The notes under the pieces: model-generated
Databases searched by the model: none
Told to the model about the DNA's origin: nothing
The model's input: the letters and a program-made list of their open reading frames with translations, nothing else
Position numbers and translations under genes: made by a program
DNA from: an uncultured Coriobacteriaceae bacterium
Lineage (GTDB): Bacteria; Actinomycetota; Coriobacteriia; Coriobacteriales; Coriobacteriaceae
NCBI GenBank assembly: GCA_944320725.1
Contig: CALUIM010000013.1
Span: 1 to 64,000 of the forward strand
DNA length: 64,000 nt
Reading direction: 5' to 3'
Shown: in pieces, positions 54,221 through 63,627 of the stretch
Numbering within the stretch: the first letter of the stretch is position 1
How the letters are laid out: each line of letters begins with the position of its first letter

Positions 54221-55216
54221 ATGGCAGTGACGATCTACTACGAGAGCGACTGCAATCCCGAGGTCATCCAGGGTATGAAGGTCGCCATCATCGGCTACGG
54301 CTCGCAGGGCCACGCCCATGCGCTTAACTTGCTCGATTCGGGCTGTGATGTGCGTGTTGGCCTGCGTGAGGGTTCCAGTTCGTGGGCGAAGGCCGAGGAG
54401 GCCGGCCTCAAGGTGTGCGACATGGACACCGCGGCCGAGGAAGCCGACCTCATCATGATGCTCGTGCCCGATGAGACCCAGCCCAAGGTCTACGAGGAGC
54501 ACATCAAGGCTCACCTCAAGCCCGGTAATACCCTCGCCTTCGCCCATGGCTTCAACATCCACTTCGGCTACATCCAGGCTCCTGAGGACGTGAACGTCAT
54601 CATGTGCGCGCCCAAGGGCCCCGGCCACATCGTGCGCCGTCAGTACACCGAGGGCTCCGGTGTGCCCGATCTTGCCTGCGTGCATCAGGACGCTACCGGT
54701 AACGCATGGGACATCGCGCTTTCCTACTGCTGGGGTGTGGGCGGCGCTCGTTCCGGCATCATCAAGGCGACCTTCGCCCAGGAGACCGAGGAGGACCTCT
54801 TCGGCGAGCAGGCCGTGCTCTGCGGCGGCCTCGTCGAGCTCGTGAAGGCCGGCTTCGAGACGCTGACCGAGGCCGGCTATCCGCCCGAGCTCGCGTACTT
54901 CGAGTGCTACCACGAGATGAAGATGATCGTCGACCTCATGTATGAGAGTGGCATCCACTTCATGAACTACTCCATCTCCAACACCGCTGAGTACGGCGAG
55001 TACTACGCCGGCCCGCAGGTCATCAATGCCGAGAGCCGCGAAGCCATGAAGAAGATCCTCGCGCGCATCCAGGATGGTTCGTTTGCCCAGCAGTTTGTGG
55101 ACGATTGCAACAACGGCCACAAGTGGCTCCTCGAGCAGCGTGAGAAGATCAACGACCACGAGATTGAGAAGACTGGCGAGAAGATTCGCTCGATGTTCTC
55201 CTGGATCAAGAAGTAG
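54221..55216 (+). CDS. ilvC: ketol-acid reductoisomerase (class I), 331 aa
   Basis: The dinucleotide site is [15 protein letters not shown], followed by [10 protein letters not shown], whose Arg and Ser residues suit NADPH. The knotted C-terminal domain has the metal ligands in [13 protein letters not shown] and [20 protein letters not shown]. It converts acetolactate to dihydroxyisovalerate. AAGGAG precedes the ATG. The gene is separated from ilvN by 225 bases with a large stem structure, so it may be expressed at a different level. Confidence 0.95.
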   Translation: MAVTIYYESDCNPEVIQGMKVAIIGYGSQGHAHALNLLDSGCDVRVGLREGSSSWAKAEEAGLKVCDMDTAAEEADLIMMLVPDETQPKVYEEHIKAHLKPGNTLAFAHGFNIHFGYIQAPEDVNVIMCAPKGPGHIVRRQYTEGSGVPDLACVHQDATGNAWDIALSYCWGVGGARSGIIKATFAQETEEDLFGEQAVLCGGLVELVKAGFETLTEAGYPPELAYFECYHEMKMIVDLMYESGIHFMNYSISNTAEYGEYYAGPQVINAESREAMKKILARIQDGSFAQQFVDDCNNGHKWLLEQREKINDHEIEKTGEKIRSMFSWIKK

Positions 55217-55263
55217 CGGCTGCGCATACTGTCTAGCTGAACATTGTCACAACGATGCTCATG

Positions 55264-55308
55264 AGGCGGGGTGAAACCCATATGGGTTTCACCCCGCCTT
55301 CGTATTAC
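55264..55308 (+). terminator. terminator of the ilv operon
   Basis: AGGCGGGGTGAAACCCA and TGGGTTTCACCCCGCCT form a perfect 17-bp stem with a two-base loop, followed by a weak T-rich tail. Confidence 0.75.
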
Positions 55309-55374
55309 GGATCTCGTGGTCTATGACGGCTACTCGTATGTTTGCCGTGCATTCCGCATTCAGTTCTGTAATCG

Positions 55375-55476
55375 GTTATGTGTGGTGGGTCTCGCTATTG
55401 TGTGTGGTAAAACCCCCATTTAGAGCGCTGAGATGAGGTATTGCCACACATAACAAACCGACCAACCACACACAAC
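55375..55476. repeat. four copies of GTTRTGTGTGG as two inverted pairs
   Basis: Copies start at 55375 and 55397 on + and at 55476 and 55454 on -, with 22-bp spacing within each pair. They lie between two convergent genes, so they are not an ordinary promoter site. The whole 102 bp is a broken palindrome. Confidence 0.6.
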
Positions 55477-55520
55477 GCGGTCGGTGGCCTGGTTGTACCG
55501 AGAAATTCGCCGTACGGACC

Positions 55521-56549
55521 CTAGATGCGCTCTGCCATGTCGAGGACGAGGCGCTCGGTTTTCTCCCATCCAAGGCAGGCGTCGGTGATCGACTTGCCGT
55601 AGACGCCGCCGTCGAGCGGCTGGTTGCCGTCCTCAAGATAGGATTCGATCATGAAGCCGCGTACGAGCCGGCGAATCACCGGTGCACGGCGCATGGAATC
55701 GGCGACCTCATGGCAGATGCGAATCTGCTCGAGCGGCTTTTTGCCGGAGTTGTCATGGTTGCAATCGATGATCGCCGCCGGATGCTTGAAGTCGTCGGTC
55801 ATGTACTTTGCAGCCAGGCGATGCAGGTATTCGTAGTGGTAGTTGGGGTAGTTGATGCCGTCGAGGCCAATGTAGCCGCGCAGCACCGCGTGTGCGAGCG
55901 GGTTGCCCGTGGTCTCGACCTCCCAGTTACGAAAGATGAACGTTTGAGGCTGCTGTGCGGCGTAGATCGAGTTGAGCATGACATCGGTCGAGCCGCCGGT
56001 GGGGTTCTTCATGCCGATTGCCATGGGCACGCCCGAGGCCACAAGGCGGTGCTCCTGGTTCTCAACTGAGCGCGCGCCCACGGCGATGTAGGCGAGTACA
56101 TCGATGAGGTACTGATAGTTGGTGGGGTAGAGCATCTCGTCGGCGGTGAACATACCGGTTTCCTCGACCACGCGCAGGTGCATGCGGCGGATGGCTTTCA
56201 CGCCCTCGAGCAGATCGCTCGGGCCTTCGGGATCGGGGTTGTGGAGCAGGCCCTTGTAGCCGGTGCCCTTGGTGCGCGGCTTGTTGGTATAGACACGCGG
56301 GATGACAACGAATTTCTCGCGCACACGCTCGGCGAGCGCCGCCAAGCGGGTAACGTAATCGAGGACGGCATCTTCGCGGTCTGCCGAGCAGGGGCCGATG
56401 ATGAGGAGCCGGCGGTCGTCTTCGCCGGTGAGCACGGCAGAGACCTGGGCGTCGAAGGCCGCCTTTTCGGCAGCGCGTTCGGCGGAGAGCGGCATCTCCT
56501 CGCGGATCTCCTTAGGGATGGGCAGCAGGCGCTTGAACTTCATGGACAT
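55521..56549 (-). CDS. aroF: 3-deoxy-7-phosphoheptulonate synthase (AroG type), 342 aa
   Basis: The AroAI-alpha signature blocks are present: LLIIGPCSADR, RVYTNKPRTKGTGYKGLLHN, GMKNPTGGSTDVML and IDCNHDNSGK. The enzyme joins phosphoenolpyruvate and erythrose 4-phosphate at the entry to aromatic amino acid synthesis. GAGGAG lies five bases before the ATG at 56549; an ATG two codons later is too far for it. Feedback specificity cannot be read. It stands alone. Confidence 0.93.
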   Translation of the reverse strand: MSMKFKRLLPIPKEIREEMPLSAERAAEKAAFDAQVSAVLTGEDDRRLLIIGPCSADREDAVLDYVTRLAALAERVREKFVVIPRVYTNKPRTKGTGYKGLLHNPDPEGPSDLLEGVKAIRRMHLRVVEETGMFTADEMLYPTNYQYLIDVLAYIAVGARSVENQEHRLVASGVPMAIGMKNPTGGSTDVMLNSIYAAQQPQTFIFRNWEVETTGNPLAHAVLRGYIGLDGINYPNYHYEYLHRLAAKYMTDDFKHPAAIIDCNHDNSGKKPLEQIRICHEVADSMRRAPVIRRLVRGFMIESYLEDGNQPLDGGVYGKSITDACLGWEKTERLVLDMAERI

Positions 56550-56702
56550 GGGGGCTCCTCGGCGTGTGTGCAATGGTATGCGGCGTGCCATGCGCCACAT
56601 GGTGAGTAGAAGCACAGATTAGCAGATGCGACCTTCTGGAAGGGCGCATCTTGTGTTGTGGTAGTCATTTGGAAACGTTCGTATGTTGAAGGATGCCCGG
56701 CG

Positions 56703-57545
56703 CTAGAGGTAGCGGCGGGCGCAGGAGATCGCTTCGGGGACGTAGCCGCCACCGAAGAGGACGCAGTGCAGAAGCAGCGGCGCCAGCTGATGAAGGCCTA
56801 CGCGCTCACGCCAGCCGTCGGCAAGTGGGGAGGCGTCGTTGTAGCCGGCAAGCACCTCTTCAAGGTAGGGATAGCCAAAAAGCTGGAGCATGGCAAGGTC
56901 GGTCTCGGCATGGCCGCCGTAAGCCATGGGGTCAATCAGGGCACCGCCGGTAGCAGCAGCGGTATCGGCCAGGTAGAGCACGTTGCCCGCCCAGAGATCG
57001 CCGTGCAGACGCGCGCAGGTGATGTTGGGGTTCTGCGCACAGGCGCGCTCGACGAGCGCGGGCTCGGGCGCATCGAGGGCGCCGGCGAGCAGCTTCGTGG
57101 CAATGCGGCGGAACATCCCGAGCTCATGGTCGTCAAAGACGCCGCGGTCATAGAGGATGCGGACGTAGTACATCACGCGGTGCTCGGCGAAGAACGCACC
57201 CCACGAGGACGCGGCCTGCGCACGGGTGACGTAGGGCGTCGCGGCGCTCCCGATGCCGCGAGCATCGGGGCATCCCGGTGGCGGGCAGCCAAACCAGGGG
57301 GCGCCGGCGGCATGGGTGCGCGCGAGCGCCGCGCCGATGCGCCGTGCCGCGGCAGGGGAGGACGGGCCTTCGAAGATGCGCTCCTCGACAAGGCGGGTGC
57401 GCGAGGCCTCGAAGACCTTGGCGCATCGGATGCCGCCATCCGCCTCGGCCTCGGCAAGCCATTGCAGCCCCGCCGCCTCGCACAGCAGCTCATCGGTGGT
57501 GCCGGGATGGGTTTTCACCACGCGGTCGTGTTCGAAGGTGGGCAT
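56703..57545 (-). CDS. fructosamine kinase family protein, 280 aa
   Basis: RLHGDLWAGNVLY is the catalytic loop and ALIDPMAYGGHAETDLAML the metal-binding block of the fructosamine kinase/APH-like fold. FFAEHRVMYYVRILYDRGV fits the middle of the family. Bacterial members phosphorylate ribulosamine or fructosamine adducts on proteins, so deglycation is likely but unproven. I chose the ATG at 57545; GAGG lies upstream at a loose distance. The ABC importer genes lie upstream on the same strand. Confidence 0.85.
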   Translation of the reverse strand: MPTFEHDRVVKTHPGTTDELLCEAAGLQWLAEAEADGGIRCAKVFEASRTRLVEERIFEGPSSPAAARRIGAALARTHAAGAPWFGCPPPGCPDARGIGSAATPYVTRAQAASSWGAFFAEHRVMYYVRILYDRGVFDDHELGMFRRIATKLLAGALDAPEPALVERACAQNPNITCARLHGDLWAGNVLYLADTAAATGGALIDPMAYGGHAETDLAMLQLFGYPYLEEVLAGYNDASPLADGWRERVGLHQLAPLLLHCVLFGGGYVPEAISCARRYL

Positions 57546-57638
57546 GAGCAAACCTCCTCGTATCAAACAAAGGGCCACCGCGGCAACGGGAGTGTTCCCG
57601 GCGGCGGTGGCCTTGAGGCATGCGTGTGCGACTACGCG

Positions 57639-58433
57639 CTAGCTCAGCAGCATGCGGTCGTTGGCGAGCTCGCCGCCCGAGACCTCCTCGAACTTCTGGA
57701 GCAGGTCCTTCACCGTGAGCGAGCACTTCTCGTCACCGGCGATATCGTAGATGATGCGACCCTCGTGCATCATGATGAGACGATTGCCCATGCGAATGGC
57801 GTCATTCATGTTATGGGTGACCATAAGCGTGGTGAGCTGATGCTCCGCCACGATCTGCTCGGTGAGGTCGAGCACCTTAGCTGCCGTCTTGGGGTCGAGT
57901 GCGGCGGTGTGCTCGTCGAGCAGCAACAGCTTGGGCTTGGTGAGGGTTGCCATAAGCAGGGTGAGCGCCTGGCGCTGACCACCGGAGAGCAGGCCGACCT
58001 TGCTCGTGAGGCGCTTCTCGAGGCCTAGGCCCAGCGCGCGCAGGCGCTCGGCGTACTCGTCTTTTTCGACGCGCGTGACGCCCCAGGCAAGGGTGCGGGT
58101 CTTACCGCGACGCTTCGCCATGGCGAGGTTCTCGACAATCTGCATGTCGGCGGCGGTGCCCATCATGGGATCCTGGAACACGCGACCGAGATACTTGGCG
58201 CGTGCAGGCTCGGAGAGCTGGGAGATGTTGACGCCGTCGAGCGTGATGGTGCCGGCGTCAATGGGGTAGACGCCCGCGACCATATTCATGAGCGTCGACT
58301 TACCGGCGCCGTTGCCGCCAATGATGGTGACGAAGTCGCCGGGCACGAGATGCAGGTTGCAATCGATAAGCGCGCGCTTCTCGTTGATCGTGCCGGCATT
58401 GAAGGTCTTGGATACATGGGAAAGCGTCAGCAT
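57639..58433 (-). CDS. ABC transporter ATP-binding protein of a TrpXYZ-like importer, 264 aa
   Basis: Walker A is GGNGAGKST (39-47), the signature is LSGGQRQAL, Walker B LLLLDEHTAALD and the H-loop MVTHNMNDA. The LivG/LivF-like style and context fit importers with an ABC_sub_bind (PF04392) binding protein. It energises uptake through the adjacent permease. The start lies three bases after the permease stop. Confidence 0.9.
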   Translation of the reverse strand: MLTLSHVSKTFNAGTINEKRALIDCNLHLVPGDFVTIIGGNGAGKSTLMNMVAGVYPIDAGTITLDGVNISQLSEPARAKYLGRVFQDPMMGTAADMQIVENLAMAKRRGKTRTLAWGVTRVEKDEYAERLRALGLGLEKRLTSKVGLLSGGQRQALTLLMATLTKPKLLLLDEHTAALDPKTAAKVLDLTEQIVAEHQLTTLMVTHNMNDAIRMGNRLIMMHEGRIIYDIAGDEKCSLTVKDLLQKFEEVSGGELANDRMLLS

Positions 58434-58436
58434 CGC

Positions 58437-59390
58437 CTATCGCCCCCCTTCGGTGGACGCGCCTTCGGTCGAGGTGTCCTTGAGCGACCTCGTGTAGGCG
58501 CGCTTGAGCTGGAACTTCTCCCAAACCACGGGGATGCACAGCGCAAGCGCCACGATGATGGCGGAAAGCAGCTTCATGTCGTTGGCATCCATGCCCAGCT
58601 GGAGCACGATGGCGCGGATGAGGAAGTACACCACCGAGCCCACGACGGCGGAGCTGAGGCGCCCGCCGAAGGCGTGGAGTTTGGCGCCGGGCAGTACGCG
58701 CCAGAGCACTTCACCGATGACGATGGCGGCAAGGCCAATGACGATGGCGCCGGTGCCCATACCGATATCGGCGTACTTCTGGCTCTCGCAGATGAGGCCG
58801 CCAGAGAGGCCCACGAGACCGTTGGAAAGCGTGAGGGCGATCATCTTGGTGACCTTGGTGTTCACGCCGAGTGCGCGGACCATGGCCTCGTTGTTGCCGG
58901 TGGCGCGGCATGCCGAGCCAATCTCGGTACCAAAGAACCAGTACAGCCCGACGATAATGACCACCGCCACAATGACGCCCACGATGATGGCCGCCACGTT
59001 GGAGGGGAGGCCCGTGAGGTCGGTCATCTGGCTGAAGATGGTGTCAAAGTTGAGCAGCGGGGTGTTGGACTTGCCCATGATGCGCAGGTTGATGGACCAC
59101 AGGCCAATCTGCGTGAGGATACCGGCGAGAATCGCGGGAATCTCGAACACGGTATGCAAAAAGCCCGTGACCGCACCTGCCACCATGCCGGCGAGCATCG
59201 CCGCAAGGACGGCAACGATGGGATTCACCCCGCCCACCACGAGCACGGCGCACACGCAGCCGCCGAGGGCGAAGCTGCCGTCCACGGTGAGGTCTGCGAT
59301 ATCGAGCAGCTTGTAGGTAATGAAGACGCCGAGCACCATGATGCCCCACAGGATGCCCTGGGAGACGGCGCCGAGCATGGCGAGTCCCAT
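58437..59390 (-). CDS. ABC transporter permease of a TrpXYZ-like importer, 317 aa
   Basis: Eight or more membrane helices, with LLDIADLTVDGSFALGGCVC and TGNNEAMVRALGVNTKVTKM as the branched-chain-type permease blocks. It would form a homodimeric channel with the ATPase downstream. AGGAG precedes the ATG at 59390. The substrate is set by the binding proteins upstream and is not known; some relatives carry tryptophan or tyrosine. Confidence 0.88.
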   Translation of the reverse strand: MGLAMLGAVSQGILWGIMVLGVFITYKLLDIADLTVDGSFALGGCVCAVLVVGGVNPIVAVLAAMLAGMVAGAVTGFLHTVFEIPAILAGILTQIGLWSINLRIMGKSNTPLLNFDTIFSQMTDLTGLPSNVAAIIVGVIVAVVIIVGLYWFFGTEIGSACRATGNNEAMVRALGVNTKVTKMIALTLSNGLVGLSGGLICESQKYADIGMGTGAIVIGLAAIVIGEVLWRVLPGAKLHAFGGRLSSAVVGSVVYFLIRAIVLQLGMDANDMKLLSAIIVALALCIPVVWEKFQLKRAYTRSLKDTSTEGASTEGGR

Positions 59391-59577
59391 ACCTTCTCCT
59401 CTCAATTTCAAAGAGCGGTGCAGTGAGAGACCGCCCAGAATACGCAAAGCAACAGAACAGTCTAGCATGCCGTACACATGCGATGCGACGGGGGTCGTTT
59501 GTAATCGAGATGAAACGAAGCGGGCGGCCGCCTGCTGGCAGCCGCCCGAGGATTGCGCGTGGATTGCAGGTTTGGCG

Positions 59578-60591
59578 CTAGGCGCTCACGTCCTGGCCGC
59601 CCTCGTCGGCAAGTGCGGAGACATCGACACCCACGGCATCGGCGGTCTTTTGGTTGTACACCAGGTCGCACTCGTCGGCGGTCATGGTCTCGATGGCCAT
59701 CTCGGCCGGGTTTGCGCCCTCGGTGAGAATCTCGACAGCCATCTCGCCCGCGCGGTAGCCCAGCTCCTCATAGTTGATGGAGACCGACGCAAGGCCGCCG
59801 TTCTCGACCATGCCCACCTCGCCGCAGATCGTGGGCAGGCCGTTCTCGTTGGCGATCATGGCAACGGTGGTCATGCCGGCCGCGATGGTGTTGTCGGTAG
59901 GGGTGTAGATGGCGTCGACCGCGCCGATCATCGACTCGACGACCTGCTGGATCTCGTTCGAGGATGAGACCGTGAAGCGCTCATGCGCGATGCCGAGCTT
60001 ATCGAGCTCCTCTTCGGCCATGGCGATCTGGATGTCGGAGTTGGACTCGGCGGTGCAGTACAGCAGGCCAACGTTCTTGGCATCGGGCAGCAGACGCTGC
60101 AGCAGATCCATCTGGTCGGCCACGGGGTTCATGTCGGAGGTGCCGGTGAGGTTGCCGCCGGGGGCGTCGTTGTCGTCCACGAGGCCGGAGGCAGCGAAGT
60201 CGGTGATGGCGGTGCCCACGATGGGAATCTCGGTGGTGGCGCCGGCGACCGCCTGGGCGGCGGGCGTGGCGATGGCGAGGATGAGGTCGCAGCCGTTGTT
60301 CACGAGCGTCTGCGCGATGGTCTGGCACGCAGACTGGTCGTTCTGAGCGTTTTGCTGCTCGATCTCGTAGGAGATACCGGAGTCATCGAGCGCCTTCACA
60401 AAGCCGTCGTTGGCGGCGTCGAGCGCGCTGTGCTCGGTAAGCTGCAGAACACCAATCTTGTAGGTGTCGCCCGAAGCGGCGGAACCGGCGGGCGCGGCCT
60501 GCTCGCCCGAGCAGCCGGCGAGCGCAAGCGCCGAGGCAACCCCTGCCATACCAAAGGTGAACGAACGACGATCGATCATGGTGTGTGCCAT
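59578..60591 (-). CDS. ABC_sub_bind family lipoprotein, copy 1, 337 aa
   Basis: The signal sequence has an RRSF Tat-like motif and a lipobox ending LAGC (lipidated C27). The mature part (YKIGVLQLTEHSALDAANDG, NAQNDQSACQTIAQTLVNNG, IYTPTDNTIAAGMTTVAM) is the PF04392 substrate-binding fold. It captures a small organic solute outside the membrane for the permease next to it. GGAGG precedes the ATG. It is about two-thirds identical by eye to the gene upstream. Confidence 0.88.
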   Translation of the reverse strand: MAHTMIDRRSFTFGMAGVASALALAGCSGEQAAPAGSAASGDTYKIGVLQLTEHSALDAANDGFVKALDDSGISYEIEQQNAQNDQSACQTIAQTLVNNGCDLILAIATPAAQAVAGATTEIPIVGTAITDFAASGLVDDNDAPGGNLTGTSDMNPVADQMDLLQRLLPDAKNVGLLYCTAESNSDIQIAMAEEELDKLGIAHERFTVSSSNEIQQVVESMIGAVDAIYTPTDNTIAAGMTTVAMIANENGLPTICGEVGMVENGGLASVSINYEELGYRAGEMAVEILTEGANPAEMAIETMTADECDLVYNQKTADAVGVDVSALADEGGQDVSA

Positions 60592-60648
60592 GGTGGCCTC
60601 CTTTAATGTAAGCGCTCGCCACGGCGAGCGCGGTTCTTGGCGGGTTTG

Positions 60649-61668
60649 CTAGACGATCTCGGCGCCCTCGAGGCTCGAGATGTCGATGCCAACCGCATCG
60701 GCCGTCTCTTGGTTGGCGATGAGCTGGCAGTCCTCGGCGGCAAGGTACTCAATGGGCATCTCGGCGGGATTGGCGCCCTCTTCGAGGATGCGCACGGCCA
60801 TCTCGCCTGCTTTGTAGCCCAGGTCGAAGTAGTTGATGGAGTAGGAAGCGAGGCCGCCGTCCTCGACCATGGTGTCGCACCCCACGATCACGGGCAGCTT
60901 GTTCTCGTTGGCCACCATGGCAACCGTGGCCATGCCGGCAGCGATGGTGTTGTCGGTGGGGGTGTAGATGGCGTCGACCTTGCCCACCATCGACTCGATG
61001 ACCTGCTGGATCTCGTTCGAGCTCGAGACCGTGTAGCGCTCGTGCGCCACGCCGGCGGCGTCGAGCTCCTCCTCGGCCATGGCGATCTGGACCTCCGAGT
61101 TGCTCTCGGCGGTGCAGAAGAGCAGGCCAACGGTGGCGGCATCGGGAACGAGCTGGAGCAGCAAATCGATCTGATCGGCCACGGGGGTGAGATCGGAGCT
61201 GCCGGTTACGTTCGCGCCGGGTGCCTCGTTATCGGCTACAAGGCCGCTCTCGGCGAAGTCGGTGATGGCCGTGCCGATGATGGGGATATCGCTCGTGGCG
61301 CTTGCCACGGCCTGCGCAGCGGGCGTGCCGATGGCGAGGATGAGGTCGTCGCCGTCGTTGACGAGCTTGGAGGCGATAGTCTGGCAGGCAGACTGGTCGT
61401 TCTGAGCGTTTTGCTGGTCGATCTCGTAGGAGATGCCGGCATCGTCGAGCGCGGCGACGAAGCCCTCGTTCGAGGAATCGAGCGCGGCGTGCTCGGTGAG
61501 CTGCAAAACGCCAATCTTATAGGACGCGCCGGACGAGGCGCTGCCAGCAGTAGAGCCGGCCGGCGCGCTCTGATCGCTGCTGCAACCGGCAAACCCGAAC
61601 ACGCTCGCTGCGGCGAGCGCACCCAAGCCTGCGGTGAACGAGCGGCGGTTAAGCACCGGTTGAGTCAT
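60649..61668 (-). CDS. ABC_sub_bind family lipoprotein, copy 2, 339 aa
   Basis: The signal has NRRSFTAG and a lipobox FAGC (C29). The mature protein matches copy 1 block for block, with differences near the ligand pocket (for example VIVGCDTMVEDG against TICGEVGMVENG). The two genes are a tandem duplication feeding one permease. CAGGAGG precedes the ATG at 61668. Being first in the operon it may be the original copy. Confidence 0.88.
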   Translation of the reverse strand: MTQPVLNRRSFTAGLGALAAASVFGFAGCSSDQSAPAGSTAGSASSGASYKIGVLQLTEHAALDSSNEGFVAALDDAGISYEIDQQNAQNDQSACQTIASKLVNDGDDLILAIGTPAAQAVASATSDIPIIGTAITDFAESGLVADNEAPGANVTGSSDLTPVADQIDLLLQLVPDAATVGLLFCTAESNSEVQIAMAEEELDAAGVAHERYTVSSSNEIQQVIESMVGKVDAIYTPTDNTIAAGMATVAMVANENKLPVIVGCDTMVEDGGLASYSINYFDLGYKAGEMAVRILEEGANPAEMPIEYLAAEDCQLIANQETADAVGIDISSLEGAEIV

Positions 61669-61906
61669 GACGACCTCCTGGATAAACACAGCGATGCGGG
61701 TTTCCGATAGGGCTCGCAACGTGGCCGCCGGCAGATGGCACCGGCGCCGCACCATGCGCGTGGCGAGCGGTATTTGTTAATGATAGTCGCGTCGCGATGA
61801 CAGCCCGTTGTGTCACGAACTATTAACCTATCGCGCCGCTCGCCGCGCTGCCCGCAGCCGTCCGCCGAGATTACATCTTGTTCCATCGAATGTCCCGACA
61901 ACGCAA
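61669..61906 (-). promoter_or_regulatory. promoter region of the ABC importer operon
   Basis: This spacer precedes the minus-strand importer operon. An AT-richer stretch near 61770-61795 could hold the -10 element. No riboswitch or T-box could be recognised here. Confidence 0.4.
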
Positions 61907-61970
61907 GGGCCCGCCTGCTTGCCCTGAGATATTCCGCGCAGCGTATATCTCAGGGCAAGCAGGCGGGCCC
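61907..61970 (-). terminator. perfect 26-bp hairpin, probable terminator of asnS
   Basis: Positions 61907-61932 and 61945-61970 are exact complements around a 12-base loop. It lies 20 bases beyond the asnS stop. It lacks a long T-run on either strand, so it may act as an RNA-end stabiliser as well. Confidence 0.65.
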
Positions 61971-61989
61971 CATGGGAGTTGCTCGAGGC

Positions 61990-63429
61990 TTAGAACTCCG
62001 CGTTGCCTACCGTACGGGGATGCGGGATGACGTCGCGGATGTTGCCCACGCCGGTGAGGTACATCACGAGGCGCTCGAAGCCCAGGCCAAAGCCCGCGTG
62101 CTGGCAGGTGCCATAGCGGCGCAGGTCGAGGTAGTACTTGTACTGCTCGGCGTCCATGCCCAGCTCGGCGATGCGGCGCTCAAGCACATCCAGGCGCTCT
62201 TCGCGCTGGGAGCCGCCGATGATCTCGCCAATACCGGGCACCAGGCAGTCGGCCGCGGCGACCGTCTTGCCATCGTCGTTCAGGCGCATGTAGAACGCCT
62301 TGATTTCGGCGGGATAATCGGTCACGAACGTGGGGCGCTTGAAGTGCTGCTCGGCCAGGAAGCGTTCGTGCTCGGTCTGCAGGTCGATGCCCCAGCTCAC
62401 GGGATAGTCGAACGTGTGACCCGCAGCGACGGCCTGTTCCAAGATCTGAACAGCCTCGGTATAGGTCACGCGAGCAAAGTCGGAGCTCGCCACGTGCTCG
62501 AGGCGCGCGAGGAGGCCTTTGTCCACAAACCGGTTGAGCATAGCGAGCTCGTCGGGACAGCGATCCATCACATCGCGGATGACGTACTTGAGCATCTCCT
62601 CGGCGAGGTTCATATCGTCGGCGAGGTCGGCGAAGGCAATCTCGGGCTCGATCATCCAGAACTCGGCGGCGTGGCGCGTGGTGTTGGAGTTTTCGGCACG
62701 GAAGGTGGGGCCGAAGGTGTAGACGTCGCCAAAGGCCATGGCGAAGTTCTCGGCGTTGAGCTGGCCGGAAACGGTGAGCGAGGCGGGCACCCCGAAGAAG
62801 TCCTGGCTCCAGTCGATGTCGCCCTCGGTGAGCGCGCCCATCGAGGCGGCGGCCTGCTTGGCCGTGACGCGCGGCGGGTTTGCCGGGTCGATGGTGGTCA
62901 CGCGGAACATCTCGCCCGCACCCTCGCAGTCGCTCGCGGTGATGATGGGCGTGTTCACATATACAAAGCCGCGCTCCTGGAAGAAGGTGTGGATGGCGGC
63001 GGCGGCCACGGAGCGGATGCGGAACACCGCGCGGAAGAGATTCGTGCGCGGGCGCAGGTGCTGCTGGGTGCGGAGGAACTCGACCGTGGCGCGCTTTTTC
63101 TGGAGCGGGTAATCCGGCGCCGAGGGACCCTCGACCACGATCTGCTCCGCCGTGAGCTCGAAGGGCTGCTGCGCCTCGGGCGTGAGCTTGAGCGTGCCGG
63201 TGCAGATGAGTGCCGCCGAGACGTTCTGGTGGGCGATCTCGTCGTAGTTGGCGAGTTCGTCGCGGTTCATCACGACCTGGAGGTCTTTAAAGCAGCTGCC
63301 GTCGTTGACGGTGACGAAGCCGAAGTTCTTCATGTCGCGGACGGATTTGACCCAGCCGGCAACGGTGACGGTCTGCCCGCCGAGCGCCTCGGCATCGGCG
63401 TAGAGCTGAGCGATCTTGGTGCGGTTCAC
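61990..63429 (-). CDS. asnS: asparagine--tRNA ligase, 479 aa
   Basis: An N-terminal OB-fold ([20 protein letters not shown]) precedes the class II catalytic domain with [20 protein letters not shown] (motif 2) and [15 protein letters not shown] (motif 3). The order and residues fit AsnRS, not AspRS, and length is normal. It charges tRNA-Asn in the cytoplasm. No T-box leader was recognised upstream. Confidence 0.95.
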   Translation of the reverse strand: MNRTKIAQLYADAEALGGQTVTVAGWVKSVRDMKNFGFVTVNDGSCFKDLQVVMNRDELANYDEIAHQNVSAALICTGTLKLTPEAQQPFELTAEQIVVEGPSAPDYPLQKKRATVEFLRTQQHLRPRTNLFRAVFRIRSVAAAAIHTFFQERGFVYVNTPIITASDCEGAGEMFRVTTIDPANPPRVTAKQAAASMGALTEGDIDWSQDFFGVPASLTVSGQLNAENFAMAFGDVYTFGPTFRAENSNTTRHAAEFWMIEPEIAFADLADDMNLAEEMLKYVIRDVMDRCPDELAMLNRFVDKGLLARLEHVASSDFARVTYTEAVQILEQAVAAGHTFDYPVSWGIDLQTEHERFLAEQHFKRPTFVTDYPAEIKAFYMRLNDDGKTVAAADCLVPGIGEIIGGSQREERLDVLERRIAELGMDAEQYKYYLDLRRYGTCQHAGFGLGFERLVMYLTGVGNIRDVIPHPRTVGNAEF

Positions 63430-63566
63430 GTGATGCTCCTTCGTGTGCGTACATACTCAACAACCCTGTATCATACCAGCACCGCGCCGGCGATGCGCCC
63501 CGGCGCCCCGCCCGCTGCCATGGGCCGATGGTCCTTGCGCAACGACATCTCGGCATGAGACGAAAC

Positions 63567-63595
63567 ATCCCCGCTGCCGGACGGGCAACGGGGAT
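63567..63595 (-). terminator. terminator of the PTS IIA gene
   Basis: ATCCCCGCTGCC pairs with GGCAACGGGGAT with one mismatch around a five-base loop; on the minus strand it is followed by a short T-run (GTTTC). Confidence 0.55.
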
Positions 63596-63627
63596 TGCGG
63601 GTGCGATGGCTGTGCGCCTGGGTGCTG

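Noticed and set aside
56658-59426. Long + frames opposite the fructosamine kinase and ABC genes
   Set aside because: They mirror well-supported minus-strand genes and show the His/Gly/Ala-rich bias of antisense frames.
61810-63558. A 582-codon + frame opposite asnS
   Set aside because: It is the antisense shadow of a clear asparaginyl-tRNA synthetase.
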